Shown: positions 14,601-21,989, numbered from the stretch's first letter. The stretch is DNA of 22,767 nt from Patescibacteria group bacterium UBA6023 (GCA_002429425.1 DIZR01000006.1:18796-41562); one strand, 5' to 3'. Made by a program: numbers and translations. Notes: generated by a model not told the origin, from the letters alone.

Positions 14601-14786
14601 ATGCCGATAGTTCCAATCCCAGTGCCAGAGCTCCCATATACTCCTCCACCCCAATCGCCTCCCATAATAGATGTGGGCATAATGCCAACGGCACCAATAG
14701 GGCCTGCCCACTTATGGACACCACCGGGAGTTTCGTCACCGATTACTTCTCCTGGTCAACCAGTGTCGACACCACCCGAATCCTAA
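11661..14786 (+). CDS. TraG/VirD4-like AAA+ ATPase, 1041 aa
   Basis: This is a large P-loop ATPase of the HerA/FtsK/TraG superfamily. Residues 1-500 form an unassigned N-terminal half. Walker A GQTGAGKS is at 526-533 and is followed by CFIDPHGSDVQDIL, typical of conjugation-type ATPases. Walker B with the catalytic acid is YLYVDEF, with Asp782-Glu783, and it is followed by LSEARKYGLSLNLAHQY, the TraG-type block. The last 120 residues are Pro-rich and low in complexity. No N-terminal transmembrane anchor is evident, unlike classical VirD4 coupling proteins. Its role may be pumping DNA or protein, or energising an envelope machine. It lies between the JAMM-like gene and a giant protein and has its own near-leaderless promoter. 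No relaxase, VirB4 or pilin gene is visible, so conjugation cannot be claimed. Confidence 0.85.
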   Translation: MEPTEKQFELPKFSSPEEELRYLRERVTHSEHKLWQEQVPVRQESIISEQVIEYAKSSPQATLEEHMIMENPQFESVVEHISSLPHREKVRELYRILAEKGVLNAVKVAQSQNNPHIEEDFHRVLVEYVKSGALVPGLDKERELAKELHMSVYEITLPFAGSSDNAEVISFKDVMNAMERFYIGMLPSTDKSLYQYGPVVLEIALSNFSNDIVFYISVQEHMKDLFLKQILGAFPMAKIEENPGDFNIFNEFGVTTASYGEAISNFVYPIQMMEEGDKDPFTVILNSFTNIEREGEGAAVQIIFFPETENLTGKIKYAMGQIHQGVTVARATNIPLSTGGVIAKTFTEFFHTQVKEQKKDAKPDGKELEFSQKAVAMMEEKIKSPLVRANIRVIVSSTSYDRADAIRTSVEAAFSQFNRPQGGGIKFSRIEKAKLERVIHQFTYREKNEDEVVVLNTKELASLYHLPGTVSQKDVPQLKTIKTTSAPAPSDLPSEGTLIGINKYRGVSREVRLTKADRLRHLYTLGQTGAGKSVFLKNLAVQDILAGNGVCFIDPHGSDVQDILAAVPPERIDDVIYFDPTYTPRPFALNMLEYDINHPEQKIFVVNEMLSIFKTLYASSPESMGPAFEQYFRYSTLLVMEDPESGNTLLEIPRVMADVNFRNLKLSRCKNPIVVQFWRDIAGKTTGESGLQNMIPYITNKFDIFISNEVMRPIIAQEKSSFNFRDIMDNKKILLVNLAKGKLGEINANLLGLIIVGKFLMAAMSRVDSFGKPLPDFYLYVDEFQNISTPSIAAILSEARKYGLSLNLAHQYIAQLRPDIKDAVFGNVGNMVVFRVGAEDAQFLESQFAPIFKASDIMKIENRNAFAKILINGKPVSPFNLEMLPPPTGHPEICDKLKNLSYLKYGRDRKTVDDAILKRYAEGKQQPAVQAVRPPAPPTPPSAPRPIITPPIPVTPTQTASQFADAFARAQMQNPATQVGMPIVPIPVPELPYTPPPQSPPIIDVGIMPTAPIGPAHLWTPPGVSSPITSPGQPVSTPPES

Positions 14787-14815
14787 AATAGTCCTTTGGA
14801 GTATCGCCCTATAGC

Positions 14816-14840
14816 CCTTTTTGTTATACTGACAAAAAGG
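14816..14840 (+). terminator. AT-rich hairpin after the ATPase gene
   Basis: CCTTTTTGT (14816-14824) and ACAAAAAGG (14832-14840) form a perfect 9-bp stem with a 7-nt loop. It lies 30 nt after the stop and 12 nt before the next -35. No T-run follows, so it may be a weak terminator or an mRNA 3' stabiliser. Confidence 0.4.
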
Positions 14841-14851
14841 AAACTGGTGTT

Positions 14852-14880
14852 TTGACAAACTATCATTTTTCTGATATAAT
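14852..14880 (+). promoter_or_regulatory. Full-consensus promoter of the giant protein gene (leaderless)
   Basis: TTGACA (14852-14857), a 17-nt spacer and TATAAT (14875-14880) match the sigma70 consensus at all twelve positions, with TG one base before the -10. The ATG at 14887 starts 6 nt after the -10, so the mRNA should begin at the start codon. Confidence 0.92.
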
Positions 14881-14886
14881 ATAATC

Positions 14887-17800
14887 ATGAACGAAGGATT
14901 ACTCACAAATGAAAAGACCCCAGTTATCGATGCTGAGTCGGTGTCACCTGAGAACTCGCCCTTGCACATCCCACATCAGGTTTCACCACCAGAAAATCTT
15001 GTGGATGTTTCAAGTCCAATGACACCTCTCGATGAGATAGTTCCTGTTGGTGATGCAGAAAATGCAGAATGGAAAAAAGCAGTCAACTATATTAATAAAA
15101 TTGATTTAGAAGACAAGGAAAAGAAAAAGGCACTTGTCTCGCTCCACGGTGATAAATCTGGAGATAAATTTATCCCCGGAAGTGTTCAGGTCATTAATAA
15201 AATTGAGCGACAACTTGGTGAATTTTCTGATGATGAAAATACACTCACGAGAGAAGAGCGAAATGCAAAGCATAAACTTCTTCAGGACCAAACATCGGCA
15301 GTCGACCGTGAGATGTATACAAAAAATTTTATTGATACAAAAGAAGACTCCATCGGAGGAAATATTGAACTTGCGCTGCGCAATTTTGATACACTTCCCG
15401 AAGAGCTTCGGGGAGCAATACGTACGGGAGATAAAGCGATATTTGCAAAATATGCTGTAAATACATGGGCGGCAAAACAAGTCGGCCGAGCACTCGAGGC
15501 GCGTGAGCATGCAGAAGAAGTTCGAATTCATAACGAAAGTCTTGCGCACAAAGAAGCGCTTGCAAAAATTTCTGACGCCATTATGGCCGGAGAGAGTGCG
15601 AGTTTTAGTCGTGCGGATATTGAAGAGGCCCTCCAAGAAAAGGGTATCTCGATTAGTAATATTGGTGAGGGTATAAGAATTTTCAAAGAACAATACGAGC
15701 AAAACAACAAACGTGTTATTGCCACTCCTCCTACAAAAGAACCTCGTTCGCTTCTTGAGCGCGTGCGATACGCTACGGCGCAAGATGAAACCATTCCCGA
15801 GCATGTTATTCAAAGTATGCTGAAAAGCCGTGTGCCTCTCGAGCGTGCATGGGCAGAGGATGAAATTGCAAAGAAAGCTCCAGTTGCTACTACTTCCGAA
15901 GTAGTAGAAGTTGCAGTACCCACCGTTGCAGTTGAGGAAGTAGCGGTATCACCTGAAATGCCGACGGCAGATGGTATAAATGTTCGGGAACTTGAGGTTG
16001 AGGAAATAACCATTCCTCCTCTTGCGTCACAAGAGGAGCAGATCGAATCACTTCGCGCGATATCTTCACGTTCCCCAGAATCAAGAAGATTGAAGGGACT
16101 AGCTTTGCTTGCTGACAACACTGAGGCGTTCATAGAAACGAAAAACGAAGAAGTGAGTCCAGCAATAAACACCCCCGATGTTGCAGTCTTGCCTGAATCA
16201 ACCCCCCAAGAAACCGTTGAACTTTCTCCCACTACTCCATCGTTGTCTTCATATGATATTGCGCTCGAAAAACGCTGGAATGAGCGTGGGGAGGGAATTG
16301 AATCATCCAATTGGGAGCTCGCACCAATGGATGAAGAAGTGCTGAGTGCAGAAGTTGCAAAAATGGAGAGCCTTGTGGTGAACAATGATGTTCCTCCTTT
16401 TATGGAACGCAAACTTCGTCATACGTGGGAAATTGTTGATGAAAAATATGCCGCAATGGATGCACGTGCAGATAAAGTCGTCGAGACCACACCGCAATCA
16501 AAAGGAGTTAAAACTACTGAAACTGTGCCGATAAATTTTGCGGTCGCAAAACAATTTCAAGAAAAATTTGGCGTTGATGAAAACTCTCTTAGTGGCATTG
16601 AATCATTTGTGGGACTTACCGTTGGACAGCAGGCACTTGTGCTCAAGAATCTTGAGCAATTAACCCTTTCAGATATTACAAAAGAGGCAAAGACAAAACA
16701 AAAAGAAGAGTGGGGAAACACCGCGTGGTGGAAAAAGGGGTTTCAGTCAATTGTAACGCTTGGGATGAAGCCTGATTTGCGTACCGCAGAAATTGAAAAA
16801 GAATTACTGGCAAAATCACGAGGGGAAAATGTGGGTAGTGTTGATGGAGTAGAACGTCATGCAAAGAAACTTGCGTACATCGAATCACTCGCAAAGGTTG
16901 CCAAAGCTGGTCCGGATGTTGAAATTAACAATGGTGAACTCCTGATAACGTATGTTTCTCCGAAAGATATGTTTGAGTCACTGGATGACAAAAAACTCTC
17001 AGGAGAAAGTCTTGTTGCAATTGAAAAATTTAATGCTACCGCGAGTGATTTTGCAAAAATTCCGCATGAATGGAAATACGCAACGACAGAATTGAAGGGC
17101 AAGGAGCTCACGTTGTTTACTGAGAAGAAAAAAGCATATATGGAGGCGCGCACCGCACTACTTTCAGTATTTGAAGAAAAGTTTACTGCAGATGGAGAAA
17201 AAGATTCCGAGGAACGTGCGATGTTGCAGATGAATGAACTTGATGAGCGCGTACAACTGAATCAGCTTTTTAATACTCATCCTGATGCTGAGGAAGCACT
17301 GAAAAACATACGGGACAAATCGATCATTCGTCGTGCAGCAAAGGAGTTTTGGAAAGCAAAAGGAAACTTTATTGCTTATGGTATCGCGGGTCGTGCCGCG
17401 GTCGTTTCGACTGTTGGAGTAATGATTCCGCCATTCGGGGCAACAGTACTTGCACTTGGCGCCGTTACTGGTGCGGGTTACTTGGTTGGAAAAAATATAG
17501 GGAATAAGGAAGGTGAGCGCCTCATGAAAGTAAAGCGTGCGGATGGGCGCATGAGCACGGAAGATGAGCGCGAAGAAATTGAATATAACAAATATCAGAT
17601 TGAGAATGGAAAACCCGTACTTGATAAAGAGGGAAATCCCGTCATCATCGGTGTTGCAACGAGGAAGATTAAAGAATTTACCGATGCAACATTCTTTACT
17701 GATCGCATTGATCGTCTTGTAGAAAAACTCGGAAAAACAAGCGACACAAAGGAACATGAAATAATCGAGAAAAAAATTGCACAGACAACGATGCTGATGT

Positions 17801-19005
17801 CAGAAAAACTTAATCACGGTATGATCAATTTTGGTGGCTCAGCGCTTAAAAAGGGTGATGAAAGAAAGGGTGATACGATTGCGAATCGTCTCTCATTCAT
17901 ACAAGCAATGGCGAAAGGTGCTATCGAAACAGCAATTGACAAAGAGAAACTTGGTGAAGATATCGCCATGAGTGTCGGATTACGAGAATCAAAAATTGAG
18001 GAATCTCGCAAGGAAGAAACAAGACGTATGGCGAAAAAGGCCGCATTGTTACGTGCCTTATTTGCACTTGCCGGTGCGTCAATTGCTGATAATATTGCTT
18101 CGCATTATATGCACCCTGGTTCGTCGAGTACTCCCACTTCAACCCCCCATGATGAGAGTGCGCAATCTGAAGTACTCGCACGAATGCCAAAAACAATTGA
18201 AAACGTACCAAGTGATCAAATCGTTAGTCCGGAGGAACTTGCCTATGCAAGTAAAATGAGTGTTGCACTCAATCGCCCGCTCTCACTTATCGAAGCTCGT
18301 GCACTCTGGAAAACGGATGTTACTTTCGCAACGCCAAATCCTGATTTTGCCCATACTCCACAGAGCTTTGCACATACAAAACTCATCGATGCACTCATTG
18401 CAAAACCTTCGCTTTCACAAGCAGAAATTACTGATATTTATAAAAGTGTTGGGTTTGATGAGGCAAAGGGTAATCAATTTCCAATAGACTATGGTACGAA
18501 GCTCGATACGAAATTACCGATAATTGAACAAGCTCCCCAAGTACCTCCTGTCGTTCATGCTCCTGAAACAATAGTACCTTCGCAAGTTGCTGAGAGTGCA
18601 AGTCCAGTAATGTTGAAACCACCACAGCCGGAAGTCGTTGATACGATACCAACTACTCCAACACATGAAGCAATTTACACTCACCCCGCCGAGGCTGCTC
18701 CAAGGGTTCCTACTATAGAGGAATCCATGCAAGCTGTGACTGATGTTGAATCGCGCATCAATCGTGACATGTCTGGTGGGGAGATGGTCGCAGTAAAAAG
18801 TTTGAAAGTTCTAGAAGTAAATGCGAAAGACCCTTCCGATCTTGCGAATATTGGTGAGGCACGTATCGCTCTTGTTGACGCGATGAAAGCAAAAGGTGCA
18901 GTGCTTTCACCAACGGAAATGTACAATGTTATGCGTCAATTTTCATTAGAAACAAAAGTGAATATCATTCCCGATGCTCCGCTACGTAAGGAGTTGTTTC
19001 AATAG
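14887..19005 (+). CDS. Giant protein of unknown function, 1372 aa
   Basis: I do not recognise this protein. It is acidic, Glu/Lys/Ala-rich and mostly helical, with several Pro/Thr/Val-rich linkers (for example about residues 335-370, 420-455 and 1210-1275). A long hydrophobic, glycine-rich stretch at about 829-869 (VSTVGVMIPPFGATVLALGA and GAGYLVG) could form one or two membrane segments. A second one at about 1051-1072 (LLRALFALAGASIADNIA) is followed by a Ser/Thr/Pro linker. There is no signal peptide. It is read from the strongest promoter in the window, directly at the ATG. The neighbouring ATPase and JAMM-like protein suggest a common envelope or export function, but this is only context. 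A bacterial structural or tether protein is possible. Confidence 0.85.
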   Translation: MNEGLLTNEKTPVIDAESVSPENSPLHIPHQVSPPENLVDVSSPMTPLDEIVPVGDAENAEWKKAVNYINKIDLEDKEKKKALVSLHGDKSGDKFIPGSVQVINKIERQLGEFSDDENTLTREERNAKHKLLQDQTSAVDREMYTKNFIDTKEDSIGGNIELALRNFDTLPEELRGAIRTGDKAIFAKYAVNTWAAKQVGRALEAREHAEEVRIHNESLAHKEALAKISDAIMAGESASFSRADIEEALQEKGISISNIGEGIRIFKEQYEQNNKRVIATPPTKEPRSLLERVRYATAQDETIPEHVIQSMLKSRVPLERAWAEDEIAKKAPVATTSEVVEVAVPTVAVEEVAVSPEMPTADGINVRELEVEEITIPPLASQEEQIESLRAISSRSPESRRLKGLALLADNTEAFIETKNEEVSPAINTPDVAVLPESTPQETVELSPTTPSLSSYDIALEKRWNERGEGIESSNWELAPMDEEVLSAEVAKMESLVVNNDVPPFMERKLRHTWEIVDEKYAAMDARADKVVETTPQSKGVKTTETVPINFAVAKQFQEKFGVDENSLSGIESFVGLTVGQQALVLKNLEQLTLSDITKEAKTKQKEEWGNTAWWKKGFQSIVTLGMKPDLRTAEIEKELLAKSRGENVGSVDGVERHAKKLAYIESLAKVAKAGPDVEINNGELLITYVSPKDMFESLDDKKLSGESLVAIEKFNATASDFAKIPHEWKYATTELKGKELTLFTEKKKAYMEARTALLSVFEEKFTADGEKDSEERAMLQMNELDERVQLNQLFNTHPDAEEALKNIRDKSIIRRAAKEFWKAKGNFIAYGIAGRAAVVSTVGVMIPPFGATVLALGAVTGAGYLVGKNIGNKEGERLMKVKRADGRMSTEDEREEIEYNKYQIENGKPVLDKEGNPVIIGVATRKIKEFTDATFFTDRIDRLVEKLGKTSDTKEHEIIEKKIAQTTMLMSEKLNHGMINFGGSALKKGDERKGDTIANRLSFIQAMAKGAIETAIDKEKLGEDIAMSVGLRESKIEESRKEETRRMAKKAALLRALFALAGASIADNIASHYMHPGSSSTPTSTPHDESAQSEVLARMPKTIENVPSDQIVSPEELAYASKMSVALNRPLSLIEARALWKTDVTFATPNPDFAHTPQSFAHTKLIDALIAKPSLSQAEITDIYKSVGFDEAKGNQFPIDYGTKLDTKLPIIEQAPQVPPVVHAPETIVPSQVAESASPVMLKPPQPEVVDTIPTTPTHEAIYTHPAEAAPRVPTIEESMQAVTDVESRINRDMSGGEMVAVKSLKVLEVNAKDPSDLANIGEARIALVDAMKAKGAVLSPTEMYNVMRQFSLETKVNIIPDAPLRKELFQ

Positions 19006-19037
19006 TGTGACTTGGAAGTAGTGTTTCATGAGAATTA

Positions 19038-19066
19038 CACAACACCACATAGTTGCGGTGTTTGTG
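19038..19066 (+). terminator. Hairpin after the giant gene
   Basis: CACAACACC (19038-19046) pairs with GGTGTTTGTG (19057-19066) with one bulged base, followed by GTTTC. The stem is good but the T-tract is poor. Confidence 0.45.
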
Positions 19067-19073
19067 GTTTCTG

Positions 19074-19102
19074 TTACGATAAAGCAAATTAGGAAATATA
19101 AT
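19074..19102 (+). promoter_or_regulatory. Promoter of ndk
   Basis: TATAAT at 19097-19102 ends 10 nt before the ndk ATG, predicting a leader of about 4 nt. TTACGA at 19074-19079 is at the right distance as a poor -35. A second TATAAC directly overlaps and would make the mRNA fully leaderless. Confidence 0.5.
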
Positions 19103-19112
19103 ATAACAATAT

Positions 19113-19721
19113 ATGGATAAAAATCACCCAAAATACCAGCGCACATTTGTCATCTTGAAACCCGATGCTGTGCAACGTTCAGTGATAGGAAATGTTATTG
19201 AACGATTTGAACGAACCGGACTCAAGTTCGTGGGAATAAAAATGATTATCCCTACGCGAGCTCAAGCACAGGCACATTATGGAAAGGATGACGCGTGGTG
19301 CACGAAGGTGGGAGATCGTACTATTGCGAATCTTGAAAAGGAGGGCAAGAAAGCAGAAAAGGCCGCAGTTGAATATGGACGCGATGTTTTGAATGGACTG
19401 CTCGATTTCCTGACTTGCTCACCTGTTGTCGTGATGGCACTCGAAGGCAATCAGGCGGTTGGTGTGGTGAAGAAGCTCGTAGGAGGAACAGAGCCACTGA
19501 CCTCTGATGTGGGAACTATCCGTGGTGATCTGACGAGTGATTCATATGAAATTGCAAATGTTGATGGTCGTGCAGTCCGCAACCTTGTTCACTGCTCTGA
19601 TGAAGTTTCTGAGGCAGCACGTGAGATTGCTATTTGGTTTAAAGCTGAAGAGCTTATTTCTTATACTCATGTGCAGGAAAAGATGCTCTACGATATCAAT
19701 ATCGACGGTATCCTCGAATAA
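19113..19721 (+). CDS. ndk: Nucleoside diphosphate kinase, enlarged form
   Basis: This is a 202-residue NDK, which transfers the gamma phosphate between nucleoside triphosphates and diphosphates through a phospho-histidine. It has the N-terminal FVILKPDAV (Lys16), the RFERTGLKFVGIKM block, GTIRGDL at 134-140 with Arg137, and the active site NLVHCSD with His160. The Gly that normally follows the histidine (HGSD) is Cys here. The protein is about 55 residues longer than common bacterial NDKs because of an insertion at about 57-95 (VGDRTIANLEKEGKKAEKAA region), a few residues near 141-152 and a C-terminal extension. Core residues are conserved, so activity is likely. Three hairpin elements in tandem follow the stop codon. 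Confidence 0.92.
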   Translation: MDKNHPKYQRTFVILKPDAVQRSVIGNVIERFERTGLKFVGIKMIIPTRAQAQAHYGKDDAWCTKVGDRTIANLEKEGKKAEKAAVEYGRDVLNGLLDFLTCSPVVVMALEGNQAVGVVKKLVGGTEPLTSDVGTIRGDLTSDSYEIANVDGRAVRNLVHCSDEVSEAAREIAIWFKAEELISYTHVQEKMLYDINIDGILE

Positions 19722-19848
19722 ATACAACTTTTGCAATTGACGTATTTCTTCGTTGCCTACGTCGTAATTCTTGTCGAAGTATTGCTCATACATCTCCAAG
19801 ACATCACTCCTTGGCGCCTCGAACTACATTCAATTTCAAAGGTTGTAT
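19722..19848 (+). repeat. Structured intergenic element G
   Basis: This copy begins immediately after the ndk stop. ATACAAC..TTG..AATTGA (19722-19740) pairs with the complementary arm ending GGTTGTAT (to 19848) at most positions. The left motif TTTCTTCGTTGCC, the loop GTATTGCTCATAC and the right motif CTCCTTGGCGCCTCGAAC are the best examples of the family consensus. Confidence 0.78.
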
Positions 19849-19859
19849 AAAAACAAATA

Positions 19860-19960
19860 AATAGCCCCAACTGCTTTGTTGTGGAACCATTGTGATTCGG
19901 TCAACGTATATGAATACGTCTTTCTCATCACTTTCTCCACGCCTCGCATTTGGGGCTATT
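19860..19960 (+). repeat. Structured intergenic element H
   Basis: This is the second of three tandem copies. AATAGCCCCAA (19860-19870) pairs perfectly with TTGGGGCTATT (19950-19960), followed by TTG. The left motif is CTGCTTTGTTG and the right is CTCCACGCCTCGCATT. The GC-rich outer stem with trailing T makes it terminator-like, as if an element sat in the loop of a terminator. Confidence 0.72.
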
Positions 19961-19984
19961 TTGCTAGTTTTCCAATTTCTCACT

Positions 19985-20157
19985 TTTGACACATTTCTTT
20001 GTTGCTGCGTCGGATTACTGATGATTTCTTGGGTTGTACTCAACCCCTTGAAATCATAGTGCCCTAGATTGATCGTGGCCTCCTGCGTAGTAGTTTACCT
20101 ACAACTTAGTCATAATCCTTCTAGCGCCGCGAAATCCACTCAAATACAAAGGTCAAA
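19985..20157 (+). repeat. Structured intergenic element I (long copy)
   Basis: This is the third tandem copy and the longest, about 173 nt. The outer stem TTTGAC/GTCAAA is short. The left motif is TTTCTTTGTTGC and the right CTTCTAGCGCCGCGAAATCCACTCAAA. A strong inner hairpin, TGATTTC (20022-20028) with GAAATCA (20050-20056) enclosing GGGTTG/CAACCC, replaces the usual apical loop, and about 60 extra bases follow it. Confidence 0.62.
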
Positions 20158-20215
20158 TAAGAAAAAAATGTGTCGATTAATGTGAGTCAATTTGCTACGA
20201 TGGTGGAATATTCTC

Positions 20216-20623
20216 ATGAAAAAGAAATTTCCATTTTGGGTACTTGCGCTTATTGTCGGTATTATCGGTATTGTGAATGGGATTGCAGAATACTGGCATC
20301 TTTATTTTTATATTTGGTGGCTCGATATTCCCATGCATCTTCTTGGTGGCTTTTGGGTTGGTCTTTCTGTGCTCGCATTGTACTATTCTTCAAAATTTAT
20401 TACTGATAAGGATTGCTCAGTGCAAGCAGTTTTTATTATTTCGATCACCGGGGCATTGGTTATTGGAGTTGGTTGGGAGTTATTTGAATGGGGTACAAAA
20501 CATATTGCTGGGATAATACATTTGGACATAGTTGATACGCTTGCAGATATATGCAACGATGTCATTGGTGCAGTTTTTGCAGCGGTAATATTCATCAAAA
20601 AAGGTTATAATAAAAACATATGA
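20216..20623 (+). CDS. Integral membrane protein, 135 aa
   Basis: This is a 135-residue polytopic membrane protein. The ATG at 20216 (MKKKFPFWVLALIVGIIG) is preferred over an upstream TTG because it gives a positively charged start before the first helix. Hydrophobic segments are at about 7-22, 40-57, 70-87 and 115-127. Conserved-looking polar residues lie inside or next to the membrane: Asp37 and His41 in WWLDIPMHLLGG, Glu88 in GWELFEW, and Asp104, Asp107, Asp111, Asn114 in LDIVDTLADICNDVIG. The D-x(2)-D-x(3)-D-x(2)-N pattern recalls VanZ/YjdF-like small membrane proteins, but I cannot assign it firmly. Its stop overlaps the start of the next gene (ATGA), so both are translated together. Confidence 0.8.
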   Translation: MKKKFPFWVLALIVGIIGIVNGIAEYWHLYFYIWWLDIPMHLLGGFWVGLSVLALYYSSKFITDKDCSVQAVFIISITGALVIGVGWELFEWGTKHIAGIIHLDIVDTLADICNDVIGAVFAAVIFIKKGYNKNI

Positions 20624-21987
20624 CACAACAAGCAAAAGTCGGATTCTTTGGAGGCGTTGACTCAGTGACCGGTTCGAATTTTCTTTTTGAAGCAAGTGGA
20701 AAACGTATTCTTATTGATTGCGGACTTTTTCAGGGTGATAAATTTGCGGATGATCGTAATCGTGAGGAGTTTGGTTTTGACCCAAAGTCGATAGATATAC
20801 TCTTGGTCACGCATGCACATATTGATCATATCGGACGTATCCCAAAGCTGGTTCGTGAAGGATTTAAGGGGGTCATCTACTCGACTCCACCAACCGAGGA
20901 ATTGACGAATATCATGCTCATGGATACGACACGCATACTTGCCCATGAAGCGGTTGCTGATGGACGTCCGCCGATTTACACTGAGCGTGATGTGCTCGAC
21001 ACAATGAAACTCTGGACATCGCATGAGTATTATGTGCCGTTCGCAATTACCCCTGAACTTTCGTGTGAATTTAAGGATGCGGGACACATTCTTGGTTCTG
21101 CGATGATGTTTCTTACGTTGAATGGCACGACAATGGTCTTTACCGGCGATCTTGGGAATTCACCAGCACCACTTTTGCGTGATACGGACTCGATTAAGGG
21201 TGTGACATATTTGTTGATGGAGTCGGTGTATGGTGATCGTAACCACGAGAATCGTGATGAACGTAAAGAGATACTGCGAAAAGTAATTACTGAATCAGTG
21301 GGACGAGGGGGAGTGCTTCTCATTCCCGCATTCTCACTTGAACGCACACAGGAATTACTTTTTGAGATGAATGACCTTGTTGAGCATCATAATATTCCCG
21401 ATGTAAAAATTTATGTTGATTCCCCGCTGGCGATTAAGGCAACTGAAGTGTACCGAAGGAGTGATAAATATTTTAATAAAGAAACGCAGCATATTATAAA
21501 GAGCGGAGATGATATTTTCCAATTTCCCCGTCTTTATTTTACTGAAACAAAAGAAGAGTCAAAACAAATATGGGAGACGAAAGGCCCAAAGATTATTATG
21601 GCAGGGTCTGGAATGGCAAACGGTGGACGTATTGTCCACCACTTGAAGCACTATCTTCCGGATTCAAATAATGCAGTGCTCATTGTTGGGTACCAGGCTG
21701 CAGGAACGCCGGGACGAATGATATCTGAAGGAGCAAAAAGCGTGCGATTGTTTGGTGATGATGTTCAAATAAAAGCAACGGTGCTCTCTATTCATGGGTA
21801 CTCTGGGCATAAGGATATGGACCACCTGCTCGAGTTTGTCGAAGGAGGGAAAGATACACTCAAGAAAATTTTTGTGACTATTGGAGAGCCGAAATCATCA
21901 ATGTTTCTCGCACAGCGTATCCGTGACTATCTTGGATTGAATGCAATTGTCCCATCACCGAAAGAAGAACACATCCTCGACTTTTAA
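20620..21987 (+). CDS. Metallo-beta-lactamase fold beta-CASP RNase/hydrolase
   Basis: This is a 455-residue beta-CASP protein, resembling the CPSF73/YSH1-like exo/endoribonucleases of bacteria. The zinc site is complete: THAHIDHIG with His65, His67, Asp69 and His70, His156 in DAGHILGS, and Asp177 in TGDLGN. The beta-CASP insertion carries ESVYGDR (Glu201), VDSPLAIKATEVYR and the GSGMANGGRIVHH block, and a late histidine is present in SIHGYSGHKD. The family acts on RNA 5' or 3' ends in mRNA and rRNA turnover; the exact substrate is not known here. The start overlaps the upstream membrane protein gene by 4 nt, and another membrane protein follows by 2 nt, so the three look like an operon. It might process the structured 3' ends of this genome, which is speculation. 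Confidence 0.93.
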   Translation: MTQQAKVGFFGGVDSVTGSNFLFEASGKRILIDCGLFQGDKFADDRNREEFGFDPKSIDILLVTHAHIDHIGRIPKLVREGFKGVIYSTPPTEELTNIMLMDTTRILAHEAVADGRPPIYTERDVLDTMKLWTSHEYYVPFAITPELSCEFKDAGHILGSAMMFLTLNGTTMVFTGDLGNSPAPLLRDTDSIKGVTYLLMESVYGDRNHENRDERKEILRKVITESVGRGGVLLIPAFSLERTQELLFEMNDLVEHHNIPDVKIYVDSPLAIKATEVYRRSDKYFNKETQHIIKSGDDIFQFPRLYFTETKEESKQIWETKGPKIIMAGSGMANGGRIVHHLKHYLPDSNNAVLIVGYQAAGTPGRMISEGAKSVRLFGDDVQIKATVLSIHGYSGHKDMDHLLEFVEGGKDTLKKIFVTIGEPKSSMFLAQRIRDYLGLNAIVPSPKEEHILDF

Positions 21988-21989
21988 GC

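Noticed and set aside
11661..14786. Interpretation of the ATPase as a conjugative VirD4 coupling protein
   Set aside because: No transmembrane anchor, relaxase, VirB4 or oriT-like region is visible; only the ATPase family can be supported.
15106..15813. Long minus-strand open frame of 235 codons within the giant gene
   Set aside because: It is antisense to a clear coding frame with strong codon bias, Cys/Phe/Arg-rich and without a promoter or start signal; typical shadow frame.
17164..17757. Second long antisense frame (197 codons) in the giant gene
   Set aside because: Same reasons: Cys/Phe-rich translation of the reverse complement of a charged helical protein.
19722..20157. CRISPR array, because of three successive similar units
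   Set aside because: Units differ in length (101-173 nt) and sequence, have no fixed repeat and spacer, and each folds as its own long hairpin.
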